Positions 1 to 11,796 of a stretch of DNA of 64,000 nucleotides are shown here, one piece after another. Each line of letters starts with the position of its first letter. Position 1 is the first letter of the stretch. Source of the stretch: Myxocyprinus asiaticus (Eukaryota > Chordata > Actinopteri > Cypriniformes > Catostomidae); the NCBI RefSeq assembly GCF_019703515.2, contig NC_059358.1:44526594-44590593 (forward strand), in the 5' to 3' direction. The position numbers were made by a program, and so were the translations under genes. The notes beneath the pieces are model-generated. The model did no database searches. It saw only the letters and a program-made list of their open reading frames with translations, and was not told the origin of the DNA.

Positions 1-120
1 GAAAAAGTAGTTCGCTACTGGAAAAGCTACTCTGTTTTAAAAGCAGCTGAGCTACTGTCAAGCTACTGAAAAATGTAGTTAAGTTAGAAGTGTCACTACT
101 TGTAGTTAGCTACTCCCCAA
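1..120. repeat. Fragment of dispersed repeat rich in TAGCTAC motifs
   Basis: The first 120 bases repeat short variants of TAGCTAC and GTAGT in both orientations, and the motif stops at 'CTCCCCAACA'. This self-complementary build is typical of the end of a non-autonomous DNA element. The rest lies outside the window, so family and boundaries cannot be fixed. A run of about 23 T follows near 215-237. Confidence 0.4.
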
Positions 121-405
121 CATTGCATTTTAAACTTTTCTACCATTTTACAGGTTTCTCGAAAGTGTTTATATGTACAATCTAACAATCTAACCCGGAC
201 GTACAAAGTCAGAACTTTTTTTTTTTTTTTTTTTTTAGCTTTGTTTATAATTACATGAAAGAAAAACAAATACATTTCCAGGTTCAGATTACCACTGTGG
301 GTGATGTCATGAAGTTTCAGGTGGAAAACCTAAAATTAAATAAATCAGTGTTAAATGTTATAACAGGTCAAATTGACCCGTGAGTCCATCCAAGGTTTAA
401 TTTCA

Positions 406-525
406 AATCAAGTCATATTTATTTGTATAGCGCTTTTCACAACACACATCATTTCAAAGCAGCTTTATAGAAAATTATGCTGTAACGGAAAATTGTGCTG
501 TTAAGGTCCTCATTGTGCGGTTCAA
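406..525 (+). repeat. Dispersed repeat family A, copy 1
   Basis: This block, beginning near 'AAGTCATATTTATTTG', recurs at 24139-24265 with high similarity over about 120 bases. Shared segments include 'CACTTTTCACAACACACATC'-like and 'GAAAATTATGCTGTAAC' stretches and a closing 'CATTGTGCGGTT'. No terminal repeats or target duplication are visible, so it may be a retroelement 3' end or a fragment of something larger. I cannot name the family. Confidence 0.6.
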
Positions 526-1049
526 ATGAATAATGAGATTAAGAAAAAAAAAGCATGCCTTAAAAGTTTTGGTCATTTAGGCCCACAGTTAGCAAGGAAC
601 ACAAAACTCCATAACATGTTACTTAATGGAGGAAAAATAACCTTGTGGGAAACCAAGCTCACTGGGGGAGCCAGTTCCCTTCTGGCTAAACAGCATGAAT
701 ATAATGCCAGTATTACTTATATGCTGTATGTGTAGTACAAGTCTTGTTTTATGTAGGTAAATTTAGCAGATGCTGGTGGCCAATGTTTAAACTAAAGGAT
801 TTTGTATGAACTCTAAGATTAATGATTAAGTGTCTATGAAGTCCATCCTGAACTGACTGCAGAAGTGCACGTAGATGCAGTGTCCTATTATTTGGCTGAT
901 GAAGGCTTTAGTTGGCATTCATTTATCACCTATGTGTTCCAATTTAAGAGAGTGTAGTCCATCCTATGACCAAGATGATGCTGTGTCTAACTATAATCTA
1001 ACTGTATGTAACTGTAATGTAACTATATATTTTTTTCTTACTGTAATCT
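526..1049. other. No gene recognised
   Basis: A 69-codon open frame starts at 526, but its product is low in complexity at the start and resembles nothing I know. I see no splice or promoter context to support it. The rest is A/T-rich with no identifiable element. Confidence 0.5.
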
Positions 1050-1341
1050 AATGAGTATGTTTAATAATCTATTTTTGCTGCATTGAGACAAACAGTAAAT
1101 CATGAATTAGGGAATCTCATGTTTTGATTAATGTATGTATTATTACGTGTATTTATTAAACATTTATAAAATGCAAGTTAAAATGCTCACTATTTGTCAA
1201 GTATTGATGAAAGTTACATTAATAAGTGTTGTTTTAACTGCAAATCAATCATTTATAATGCAGTTGTAAATGACTTATTAATCATAAATGAACCCCTTCA
1301 TAAACCCATCCCAAAGGGAACATTAATCTAAAGTGTTGCCA
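1050..1341. repeat. Dispersed repeat family B, copy 1 (right end at 1341)
   Basis: The right end, 'GGGAACATTAATCTAAAGTG' followed by TTGCC, matches the end at about 17932. In inverted form it matches the start at 43546, 'GGTAACACTTTACATTA'. Interior words such as ATTTATAATGCAGTTGTAA also recur. The mirrored ends indicate a non-autonomous DNA element with terminal inverted repeats. The left boundary is unclear. Confidence 0.5.
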
Positions 1342-2271
1342 AATATTTTAACCAAAAAGAAAAAAAAAAACATACATTACCTTTAAAAACATTTATTCAA
1401 AAGAAAATTAGTTTAGTTAAAAATCAGAGGGTGTTTGTTGCATTACTATATAAAGAAGACAACAACGGTACACTTTCCCTCAACCACCTCATATCCACTC
1501 TCGATAAACAACTACCAAAATAATATGCAACTCATATGAAAACCTCTTATTTCCCAATTATTTGTTTCATGGTGCCAGTCAGTGCATGATGACAGTCAGT
1601 TGTTGGTTTAAGACAGTGGAACGCACTCTATCAAACTGGCCAAACAGAGCTAATTAGGGTGTCTTAGAAGCATGTTTGCAGTAATATGAAATGGGCACTC
1701 ACCCTTGAACAAATCAAAAAGTTGTTTTACAAACAATGACAGTCAATTTCAGTCCTTATATGATGGCAAATTATTCTGTGCACTTTCAGTTCAGCTGAAG
1801 ATTTGTTATGTGGTCGATTTAACTAACTGTAAAGCTAAAGGAGCACCACTTGACCAAATGTGGACATATATGAAAGTCTGAGGATCTAAACTATCCTTTA
1901 GCAGTGCATTTTTATAGAAAGTAATCATTTGGTTACATCATTATGGTTCAAAGAAATTGAGAAGGTGTAACTTCTAAGAAGAGGTGTTGATTTAGAACAG
2001 CTATTACTTACACAGGAAGCCAGTGGATACACAAAGATTACAAAACCTTAGTACCCCATGGTCTAAACGTTGATTTGGAATTAAATTGTTTCCTTTGAAT
2101 AAATGCATGTAGTTCACCATTATCTTATGTTTCATCAATTTGCATGTGCCATGATATGTCCCATGACCTAAAAGTATGAAGTATGAAAAAGTATTTATTA
2201 GGATGTTAGGATTAGGGTGGAACAGCTCACGATTATTGCCCATAGAAATTACATGCTCAACAAGAACATAT
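1342..2271. other. No gene or element recognised
   Basis: A/T-rich sequence with no recognisable coding frame or repeat boundary. The minus-strand frame over 2004-2354 runs into the SINE and is not coding. Confidence 0.5.
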
Positions 2272-2720
2272 GGATTTTTATTTTTTATTATTATTATTAT
2301 TTTATCCCCTTTTCTGCCCAATTCCCACTGCCTAGTCGGTCCTCGTGGTGGCACGGTTACTCACCTCAATCTGGGTGGCGGAGGACAAGTCTCAGTTGCC
2401 TCCGCTTCTGAGACCAGCAATCCGTGCATATTATCACGTGGCTCATTGTGCATGACACCGTGGAGACTTACAGCACGTGGAGGCTCATGCTACTCTCCGT
2501 GATCCACACACAACTTACCATGCGCCCCATAGAGAGCGAGAACCTCTAATCGTGACCACGAGGAGGTTACCCCATGTGACTCTACCCTCCCTAGCAACTG
2601 GGCCAATTTGGTTGCTTAGGAGACCTGGCTGGAGTCACTCAGCACACCCAGGATTTGAACTCATGACTCCAGGAGTGGTAGTCAGTGTCAGTACTCGCTG
2701 AGCTGAGCTGTCCAGGCCCC
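2272..2720 (-). repeat. tRNA-derived SINE, minus strand, near full length
   Basis: Read on the minus strand, the element starts at 2720 with GGGGCCTGGACAGCTCAGC, a tRNA-like head, and ends in an A-rich tail complementary to the T/TTA tract at 2272-2305. It is collinear with the copy at 33192-33645, which has cleaner box A and box B. The body includes the shared blocks around 'CCTCCTCGTGGTCAC' and 'GCCACCACGAGGAC'. No clear target duplication was found. Frames across it (for example 2176-2502) are not genes. The SINE family name is not known to me. Confidence 0.8.
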
Positions 2721-2814
2721 GCTGTTTGGGTATATTTGGTAATTTGCTACTTTTGGCCATATAGTGTACAGTATATGAAGTTGCAGAGTCTAAACGACGC
2801 ATCATCATTTAGAT

Positions 2815-3111
2815 CAGTGGTCCTCAATTGGTCTTGCTTCAGGACCCAGATTTTACATTGTACATTAAGTGGCGACTCAACATAATACAAAACATAACTG
2901 GTATTTAATTTTGAATTTGTACCGACATACTGTAGAGGATGATTGGATGAAACAGGCTTTCTTTCTCCACAAAGTTGGTAAGTCTATTTATTTTGCTATC
3001 CTAACTATACACAATTATATGGGTAGTTGCATTTTATTATTTCCATTTGCCATTGTTTTCATTGCTGCCTGTGACAAATTTGAGTCATGACCCACCAGTT
3101 GAGAACCGCTG
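2815..3111. mobile_element. Short hAT-like non-autonomous element
   Basis: The left end CAGTGGTCCTCAATTGGT and the right end ACCAGTTGAGAACCGCTG are inverted copies of each other. The form CAGnGGTTCTCAACTGG is a common hAT terminus in vertebrates. The element is about 300 bp and non-coding, so it would depend on a transposase made elsewhere. The 8-bp flanks ATTTAGAT and CTCTTGAT agree at only 5 of 8 positions, as expected for an old insertion. Family assignment rests on the termini. Confidence 0.7.
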
Positions 3112-4977
3112 CTCTTGATGAAACTGCATGTGTATTTTACAGTCATTTATTTATATATTTATTTTATTTTATTTTTTGACAGTTATGTTAGCCATTATTA
3201 TAATTATTTTTTAATTTTATTTGCAGCAGCAAGATAATCAGATTCAATTACATAAAAATAGATACAGCAGTACATCCACTTATACTGTATGTAAAGACCA
3301 TTCATCCCAGACCTCATCATAACAGACATAAAACTTGTGAACATGCATTGAATGATCCGAAGTATGAGAATTTAATGGTAAGCATTCTTCTCCTCCAAAT
3401 CACTAAATCTCATTACCATTGAGCAACACTGTCAAGCCTATATTTTCACTTCAAAGTAACATTTCGGATAATGCTGCCAAAAATATTAGCAGTGACGTTA
3501 TGTTAAAAGTGTTTTATTGAAAAAATTTCATTTTTTTTTTTTTTTTTCTCCTTTTGGCTTTTTAAGTAAAATCAATGAATACTGCATGTTGTCTCAGTCT
3601 TTACTTTTGTTTTAATAATTAGAAGATACACTCATTGAAATACACTAAATAAACTTTATTTTCTCAATACTTTCTTTAAAAAAAATACACATCACAACAT
3701 TTAGATGATAGAAAATGGCTTTTAAAAATGCTTTGCAATTACAATATTAAAAGGAATACTTCACTCAAAAATGAGGATTATGACATCATTTAATAACTCT
3801 CTTGTCGTTCCAAAGCTGTAATATTATTGTTTTGCAATATTGAGAGCAGAAATACAAGAAGTACTGAGAAATTCATCCTAGTTTGAGTCACGACTCGAGG
3901 ACCTTTCCAGAAGCTGTTGCCACTCTTCTGTCTTGTCATTTCCTGTCTCCCTCCACTTTCCTATTATAAAGGTGAAAATACCAAAAAAAAGAAGAAAAAA
4001 AAAAAGAAAAAAAGACAAACAAACATGACTTAAAAAATACAAAAATCCCTGTGAGAAATAACCCTCCCTTCAAATCTGTCCATTTCCATCACCAGTCCTC
4101 AGTCCAGCACCTCATACTTTGCAAACTAAGCAGTGAGCAAAACCACAGTTGCACATTTGAGGTAAAAACTCTTTTCACAAGCAAGCCATTTGGAGTGTGG
4201 GATTTGATTTCTTAGAGATACTTAAACTACCACCAGCCTGTTTTTGCTTAGTGAGCAAAACACAACAACAGGCATTTCATTTAAACTGTGAAATGAGAAA
4301 TGTACTCACACTTTTCACTCACACATTTTCCAGAGGTACAATGCCAATAAAAACTTTATGAATTCAGTTTGAACATTTTAAAAAAAACAAAATGAAAACT
4401 AAATATGTGATTACATTTTATCCAGCATACAGGGTTTTTGAGTCACAGATCCTAAGAAATGTGAATTACTTTGAAAATACTTTGAATCAAACAATGTCGC
4501 TGATTTTTTTAAGGGGTTGTGCACTCCCAACTTGCACTGCAGTATGAAAAGAAATATGTGGAGACTGTTAAAGCAAGCAGGGGTCGTCAAGCTCTCTCTA
4601 TTTTGAGGGTTACAAGAAGAAGAAAAGAAAGGAATTTGTGAAACGTTACAATTATTTCTGTAAAAAAGCACAATCAAATAGGGCCTTTTGAATAGTTTTA
4701 TAATATTTAATTCTGTGTGATTTATATGAAAAGACAAGCCTTATGTGTTTTAGCGAAAAGAATTGAAGCAAAAACAGGCAGGCAGTGGTTGTTTCCTTTG
4801 AATGCGCTCTCCTGATTGACCAATCCAAAAAGCTGCACACCTTTTAAATGTTACAATATGGTTTTGTGTGAGGAACAGGCCAAGATTAAAGCCATTTTTC
4901 ACTAATAATCTTCCTCTCTGCCGAAGTTCTGAAATCTCATTAAAAGTGGCCCGATTCAAAAAAATAACTGGCACATA
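3112..4977. other. No gene; small MITE fragment at about 3755-3830
   Basis: At 3755-3830 'AGGAATACTTCACTCAAAAATGAGGA' resembles the end of the TTAA-flanked MITE family seen intact at 6952-7199. There are T-rich and A-rich runs near 3532-3548 and 3983-4018. Minus-strand frames between 4411 and 4980 show no recognisable domain. An AATAAA-like sequence near 3650 is not enough to call a transcript end. Confidence 0.45.
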
Positions 4978-5506
4978 CACTACCGGTCAAAAGTTTTGAA
5001 ACACTTGACTGAAATGTTTCTCATGATCTTACAAATCTTTTGATCTGAAAGCGTATGCTTAAATGTTTGAAATTAGTTTTGTAGACAAAAATATAATTGT
5101 GCCAACATATTAATTTATTTCATCATAAAACTAACATTTTATTTAAAAAAAAAAAACTTGGACCAAATAATAAAGAAAAGCAGCCAATAAGTGCCCAACA
5201 TAGATGGGAACTCCTTCAATACTGTTTAAAAAGCATCCCAGGGTGATACCTCAAGAAGTTGTTTGAGAAAATGTCAAGAGTACATGTCTGCAAATTCTAG
5301 GCAAAGGGTGACTACTTTGAAGATGCTAAAATATAACACAGTTTTGATTTATTTTGGATTTTGTTTAGTCACAACATAATTCCCATAGTTCCATTTATGT
5401 TATTCCATAGTTTTGATGACTTTACTATTATTCTAAAATGTGAAGAAAAAAAAATATATATATATCACATAAACTACCAGTCAAAAGTTTCAAACACTTA
5501 CTCATT

Positions 5507-5585
<79 letters not shown>

Positions 5586-5631
5586 AAGAATGAGTAAGTG
5601 TTTGAAACTTTTGACTGGTAGTTTATGTGAT
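4978..5631. mobile_element. Tc1-like MITE containing a (TA)n tract
   Basis: The left end, TA then CACTACCGGTCAAAAGTTTT, and the right end, AAACTTTTGACTGGTAG, are inverted copies, and the TA flank fits Tc1/mariner insertion. The element is non-coding and about 650 bp. Its right half contains an extra inverted copy of the terminus at 5464-5509, so a (TA)n tract sits between two mirrored ends. The long frame through 5361-5597 that reads as repeated Ile-Tyr is only the (TA)n tract. Confidence 0.7.
5464..5631. repeat. 46-bp perfect inverted repeat flanking (TA)n
   Basis: Arms 5464-5509 and 5586-5631 are exact reverse complements by eye and carry the element's terminal sequence. The loop, 5510-5585, is essentially an alternating TA tract. 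It should form a strong hairpin or cruciform, and array length is likely to vary between individuals. Confidence 0.9.
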
Positions 5632-6951
5632 GTGCCAGTTAGAATATGTGGAATGGAGAAGAGTTTCAGTGAATAATTTAAATTCAGGTTGTTATTAATG
5701 GAATAATATTAATACATTTATTTTTTTAAAAAGTGCCTTTCTACAAACTCAAGCTTGCATTACAAATCCAAAAGATTTATATAGAAATTAGGAAGAGGGA
5801 AACAATAGCATAAAACATAATGAAAAGAAAGTGTACAGCAAACAAAGAGCAAACAATAGTGAAACAAAAGGTTATAAATTACATTTGCCGTGAATTACAA
5901 CTTAAAATGCTATCTTTTTCTCACATTAAGTGCTCGTAAGATTTCAGAAGTCTTGAAATATAGCGCACGAGTCATATGATACACTTTTATAATTCTTTTA
6001 TGATATTTGTATGGTCCTTCTGTGTCCTTTTTGAAGCTTCAAAGCTTCAGTCACCATTCATTTTAATTGCATGAAATAGACCTGTAGGTCTACGTGATTT
6101 AAAATTTCTCCTTTAGTGTTCCACAGAAGAAAGTCATACAGATTTTCAGCTGGGTAATGTAATACTGCTGCTGTAAGATTAATGGGTATTAAATCTGCTT
6201 CACTGCAGGGAGAAGTCACATTATGTTAAGTTATATCAAAAGCATGATGCCTAAGGTTTCAAAGTCTGGTGTGCATTTAATATGACTCCAGAGGTGAAGA
6301 GGAACTCAAGCAAAAGGGCCAAATAAAATCTTTGCAGCCAACAAGCTGTGTTCGGGTTTCTCTAGCACAAATAGTCCCCCTCTTGGAGTTTCTCGCAACT
6401 CACATGCATTCAAGCTGTGATGAGACTAAATCCGCATTAATGCAGGAGGGCTGCTAATTGAAAAGACAGGAAGGATAAGACCACTGAAAGATGGAGCAGA
6501 TGTGATGAAACGTTGATGTCTGGTGGAAAAGCTTGTAGGGTCTTGACTTGAAGGATCATGCATGATTGACTCTCTGAATAGGAAAGAGGGATTCTTGCGG
6601 GTCTACAAATGTATAGTTGCCATGGTAACTGGTGGTGGTTTGCTGTAGCGTAGAGGCTTGAAACTTAGTTACAAATGGCTAATTAGTCTAAAGGTACTTG
6701 AGAGGGAAGCAGTAGATTCAATCAAGACGGAAGCAGCTGGGCTGAAGATGACTTTTTCCTCTCTCTCTCTCTCTCTTTTTTTTTTTTTTTAAACTGATGC
6801 CAATTTGTGTAATTAAACCACTATAAAGCAGCGATATTTGTTTCAGCTGTGAGTATGAGTCCCCCCTCACCCTCCCCTCTTAATTCGAACCTGATACGCA
6901 TGTATCCATTGTGTAAAAGATCTTGGTTACTGTATAATCAATTAATGAATA
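5632..6951. other. No gene; MITE-related fragment at about 5985-6145
   Basis: The segment near 5985-6145 ('CTTCAAAGCTTCAGTCACCATTCATTTTAA') matches the interior of the TTAA-flanked MITE at 6952-7199, without recognisable ends. A (CT)n tract followed by a run of T lies at 6763-6791. No coding region is recognised. Confidence 0.5.
6763..6791. repeat. (CT)n/poly-T microsatellite
   Basis: An uninterrupted CT run passes directly into about fourteen T. It is a simple tract with no sign of function. Confidence 0.85.
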
Positions 6952-7199
6952 GTTCACCCAGAAATGAAAATTCAGCCATCATTTAATCAGCCAAATTTTG
7001 TTCCAAACTGGTGTTTGAAGGTGCTTTTGTGTCCATTTTCAAGCTTTGAAAGTTCCAGTCACCATTCTTTGTAACTGCATGAAAAAAAAAAAAGAAAGAA
7101 AAAAAAAAAAAATTGAAGACAAGCCATATGGGTTTTGAACAACAAACATGTGAAGCAAATGGCAACATCATTTTCATTTTTGGGTGAACGCTGCCTTAA
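6952..7199. mobile_element. TTAA-flanked MITE, family 'GTTCACCC'
   Basis: TTAA at 6952-6955 is followed by TGAATAGTTCACCCAGAAAT, and the right side ends ATTTTTGGGTGAACGCTGCC before TTAA at 7196-7199. The ends are inverted copies and both flanks are TTAA, which fits piggyBac-type insertion (inference). The interior has an A-rich run at 7081-7111. A longer relative lies at 21072-22304, with fragments at 3755, 5985, 7816 and 17951. Confidence 0.75.
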
Positions 7200-7374
7200 A
7201 TAGGCTATTTATCCCAATAGTTGCATCACTAATTGGTTCATACTTTAGACAAAACTTGATTAGCAACCTGATCTCATTTTTCTTAGCTATTCGTTCATAA
7301 CATTTACATTTTTGTTTGAATATTTGCATAGATGCTGAAATGAACAATATGTATTGACAGTATCTTTAAAGAGT

Positions 7375-7815
7375 GCAACAGTGAGGCTGGCTGAAGACAA
7401 AACGAAACCGAGGAAGCAGATGATTAAAGTGAACCCAAGTGCAGTTTAATAAACCATAAAAGAAAAAATACAAAACAAACTTGAACAAAAGACTTGACTA
7501 CCCTGATTTGACGAAAAGCTTACTTGATTTCACTAAGACGTGACATCAAAATTACAATAAATTTCGACAAAGAGCAATGGCAAACACGAGGACTTGGGTA
7601 ACAAGATAACAAGACAACCCATGAATGACAAATCTAATAAACAAAAGAACCAATAACAAATCAGAACAAATAAACAGATAACAAGACTATTAACAAGAAC
7701 CAATCAAAAGACATAACACGCGGAACAAAAGGGTCACATGACAAGAAAAGGAAATCACATGACATGACAAAGGAACAAGGAAGTAAACTAAACTTCAAAA
7801 ATAAAAGACTTCTGA
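7375..7815. repeat. Strand-asymmetric A/C-rich stretch, probable repeat
   Basis: From about 7400 to 7800 the plus strand is dominated by A and C, with many AACAA, AAGACA and ACATGAC words and few G or T. The composition is unlike both flanks. I suspect an old retroelement 3' region, but there are no boundaries, terminal repeats or second copy in this window. Confidence 0.35.
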
Positions 7816-7985
7816 AAATCACAAACAAAGATTTTAGAAGAATATCTCAGCTCTGTTGGTCCTCACAATGCCAGTGAATGGGTGCCAGGACTTTGAAGCT
7901 CCATACAGCAGATCAAGGCCACATAAAGGTAATCCATAAGACTCCAGTGGTTAAATCAATGTCTTCTGAAGGCGATCCAGTTAGT
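7816..7985 (+). repeat. Fragment related to the long TTAA-flanked element
   Basis: 'CAAAGATTTTAGAAGAATAT' and the following 'CTCAGCTCTG..GGTCC..ACAATGC' match 21188-21305 inside the 1.2-kb element. There are no terminal repeats here, so this is an internal fragment. Confidence 0.6.
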
Positions 7986-9730
7986 TTTGGGTAAGACTCT
8001 ACCATAGCTTGTAAAGATAATCATAATCATTTGCAATAAACTTATATTGTCTTTGCAAGCTATGGAAGCGTGCAGAATTTTTTGTTTCATATGTCTTTAT
8101 AATTGATATTTTATATCCCTTAACCCCACCCATACACCTAAAAATATTATCTAATACAAAATAAATAAATAAATAAACATAATCAGATAAATTTAAGCAT
8201 ATAAATTTAATCACAACAATTTAATTATTAATTAATTAATTTATTTAAATATGTTGTATATTTCACCAGAAATCACACAGAACAGAACAAAACCATTAAA
8301 ATGTCAAATTAGGTAAATGTGAAAACTGTGTTAAATAAATGTGTTGGCATTGAATATTTAATGAATCTTATTTATTATATTTGCAATAAATCAACCAATT
8401 AATTCCATGATTTCAATAATTATGATTCATTAACATTTGTAAGTCTCTAAATTTGTTCATACATAAATTATTAATGTTTAAATGCTGTCAATATTTCAAT
8501 ATTGTATGTTTGTATCGTATTTTATGTGTCTATGCAAACGTGTGTGTATGTGTGCTAGAACCACACTTTATGTAAGAATACAGATAAATAATCATAAAAG
8601 CACCTTGAACAGGAAATACCAGTGATGGTGAGCAATAAATAGTGTTAAACTTTTACAGTGGGTTTTAATGTTTCGCAAAAATAGATAACACACCTAAGAC
8701 TGAAATTATCTACAAAAAAAATAAATAAATAGTTTGCAAATTAGTTGTAGAATGTAGTTTGCAAATTAAGTGGGCTGTATACTGCTGTAAGGGCCTTTGG
8801 ATTTTTCTTGTATTTAAGCATTCCATACTTTCAGTTCTCTTTCAGATTAACTGCCTTTTTGGTCGATATAAATATACAGTATATCATAATATTCAATTGT
8901 TATATGGAAAAATTGTTTAAAAAAACATTCTGAAAATAAATAAAACAATGAATATTCCTTTTTTATTTAAAATAATGTCAAAAGTAATGGTAGACCATTT
9001 TAACATTTGAAGATTTACTTTTTAGTAGCACAGATCATGGACTTTACGTGAAACAACTTTATCCATAAATAACTATTAAACATACTGTTTTATCTACTTG
9101 TCATTATTTTTCAATCCATGCAAAAAAGAGGCTTTTAACATTAGCTTTGTTTCTGAAGTAAACCCTGCCATTTGTTTATCCATTTCCATGTTTTGGATTT
9201 AGCCTTCCATTGGATACCGGAAACCTTTCTGTTAACTTTATAATAGACATTACTGTTGTCACTGATGGATCTAATGATCTTTTTTGAGTTTTTAATGCAA
9301 CCTAAGTCTGTTTGGTTCAAGCCCAGCCAAACACGCAAGCTGACACGTGAGACGAAAGTGTGAAAGAAGCAACATGAAATGTCATGGTTGCTTCAGAAAA
9401 ATGTTGCATTTGCTTTTAGGACTATTGGTTAGGTTTAGGTGTTGGTTATGGGTAAGAATACCTCCCATTTGATTTTAGGACACTATCAGTTAGGTTTAAT
9501 TGAAATTTCACTGGCTTTTGGCGCCCCCCGCTGGACATTTCACTGGGAAACTGCAGCCAAATGTGTAATGAAGCGCATAATTTCGTTTGGCAAAAATGTA
9601 TTCATGGTCACGTAAAGCTCATGAGATCAGACTGAATTCTTTATTTGTTTAATAATTTCTATATATTCATTTTTAAATTCAGTTGTACTTATTACTTTTC
9701 ATTGTATATTATTTTACAATTTAATCTTAT
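7986..9730. other. No gene recognised
   Basis: A/T-rich sequence with AAAT runs near 8160-8245 and a short 'GGTTAGGTTTAGGTGTTGG' stretch near 9426 that resembles the centre of dispersed repeat family C. No open frame here shows a domain I recognise. Confidence 0.45.
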
Positions 9731-9734
9731 GTTG

Positions 9735-10320
9735 TCTGCTGTATTGTCTTCACAAGTTAGAGATATAGAGTTGTCTCCATTTCAAGATCTTCAACTTCAC
9801 AGGACTATGTTGTGAAGCAGTCATTTGCCGTTGTCTGTGCTTGGGATAATAACAATTGTTGAGTTTGTGCTGATCAGATGAAGTCAGAGTGAGCATTGAG
9901 ACAGACGCAACTAAGATTATTCAATAACTCTGCTTATTTTTACCATCACTTCGTCTCCTGGCTCCTGTTCTTCTCCTGATAACTGCCTACTCTTGGGCTG
10001 GTAGACGAGTTAGCATAACCAGCTGTTGATGTTGACTGGGTTTTGAATATCAGACAGAACACTTATATTCTGATATCTTCTGACGGAGAGAGAGGTCTAG
10101 TGGGAGACTGATTCTAACACTCCTAACATAGTCGGCAGGGTGGAATGAGTGACTGAATCGGACTCCGGGGCACAGATGTGAGGATGAAGGTAACTGCTTT
10201 CCATCATTCGGATGCAACTAGGCAGTGTGAGTTTGTTGGTTGTCATGCCCATTTAAATAATCTTTCTCTTTTGTTTTTGTTTTCATAGGATGATAATGGC
10301 TTTCAAACTATTTGCTGCAA
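9735..10320 (+). other. Possible old retroviral LTR end and leader, unproven
   Basis: This G/C-richer segment lies just upstream of an Env-like frame. It contains a good splice donor (GATGAAG|GTAACTG near 10188) and, about 100 bases on, a pyrimidine-rich acceptor (TTTTGTTTTCATAG, ending near 10288). Such a layout would fit a proviral leader feeding a spliced env message. I cannot recognise LTR termini, a primer site or target duplications, so the call rests on context only. Confidence 0.25.
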
Positions 10321-10751
10321 AGTTCAAGCCTTATCATAGGGAGGGCACTCCGTGCTGACAACCACTGGCAGACTGAAAAACAGGAACTTTACACCTGCAA
10401 GATGACTTCTCAGTGAAAAGACTAATAAGACTTTCTAAACTCTGGTTGGGTGTCTGCAAGAGACATTTTGAGCTTCAAAGTTCACAACTGAACACTTTTA
10501 TTTTTTTTATTTATTTTTTTGGCACAAGCCAAATCTATATTAACAGTGGGTTTTACATCTGTTCAGAATGATCAATGGGTACAGTACACCACCCTGAAAT
10601 AAGACCAAGCTGGACTCTAACTGGGTGTACTCAATATTTATTTTGGCCTTCAGTCTACATATTTATATTGTGTATGACAATTATGTGACTTAAATTTCAA
10701 CACCCTTGTATATCTGTTCTAGATTCTAAAATCAGGTCAATTGATGGTTGG

Positions 10752-11154
10752 ATGGATTGCACTGAAGGATATGAACAAAATAACATAATGTTCTTGTTTA
10801 CTGTTTTGGTTTTCCTACCAACTGTTAATTTAGATCCAGTGTTCTATCCATGGCTAGAAACTCACAGTGGTGGCAATGCAGCTTTGACTTTAGCTCACAT
10901 GTATGCCAAAACTCTGAACGTATCCAACTATTGGGTGTATCAGTATTTTTCTCAGTCTACATCACCAGTTGCATGCACATCCATTACCACTGCCTGATTT
11001 GATTTCTATAACTGAACAAAGTGACATGGGCAAGATTGGCAGTGTACTAGCTGATTTAGTGAAGAATGCCACCACTACACATCCAAGTTGTGTATTCCGA
11101 TTAACGATTCTGATGGTACCAATATGGAAACAACGCTACCAGCCGATGTGTTAA
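10752..11154 (+). pseudogene. Degraded retroviral envelope-like N-terminal fragment
   Basis: The frame at 10752-10997 has a hydrophobic leader (MFLFTVLVFLPT, about residues 17-28), then 'LETHSGGNAALTLAHMYAKT' and 'NVSNYWVYQYF', with an N-glycosylation site. In many retroviral surface subunits the last motif reads Cys-Trp-x-Cys; here both cysteines are tyrosine. A second frame, 10969-11154, overlaps it and continues with 'ITEQSDMGKIGSVLADLVK', so at least one frameshift separates the halves. The remainder of the surface subunit and the transmembrane subunit are not visible. It is an old endogenous copy without coding capacity. The assignment is from motif pattern only; a chance frame cannot be excluded. 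Confidence 0.45.
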
Positions 11155-11796
11155 GAGCATACTACAGTATGTTGTAATGCTGAGACATCAGAGGGATGCT
11201 AAAGGCAAAAAGTGGCCAAAAGTGTTCAATTTGGAACAGTTAAAAAACACATGCAATGCAGGAAGAATATGTTTTCACAATTACTTTTGGGAATACCAAC
11301 TGTACCATATCCTGAAACCAGTAAAATTTCACCATTCTCGATACCAATTTCAATACCACAGCGAAACTAATACACACACATTTCTTAATTATTTTTTTCA
11401 GTTCAGTTGTTTCAAGCAATTATTCATGAGATATAAACAGTCCATAATGTAATAAGACTTTCAAAAAATAGGACAAAGGAAGACAATCGAACAATAACAC
11501 AAATTAAGTAAATAGTGTTTGAAGTTTTTTCAGGTAGGCCCATCTAACAGCTGTATCAACCCTTTAAAAATCAAGAGTTCTGGCAAATTTGCTGCATATT
11601 TTCCATAAATGTTCCACTTATTATTTTCACATGCAGCTTTCCGACAGAGTCTTCATTGTATCCAAAGGTTTACTGCAGGTTCACCACTACAGGTGGAACT
11701 TCTGGAAAACATTTGCAGCGAATCACAAGCTCATTTGCATGTGAAAATAATGAGTGAGAAGCACAAGCACAAGACATTGCATCAGCCATTTGTGAA

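Noticed and set aside
5361..5597. 78-codon frame ending in repeated Ile-Tyr
   Set aside because: It is a translation of the (TA)n tract.
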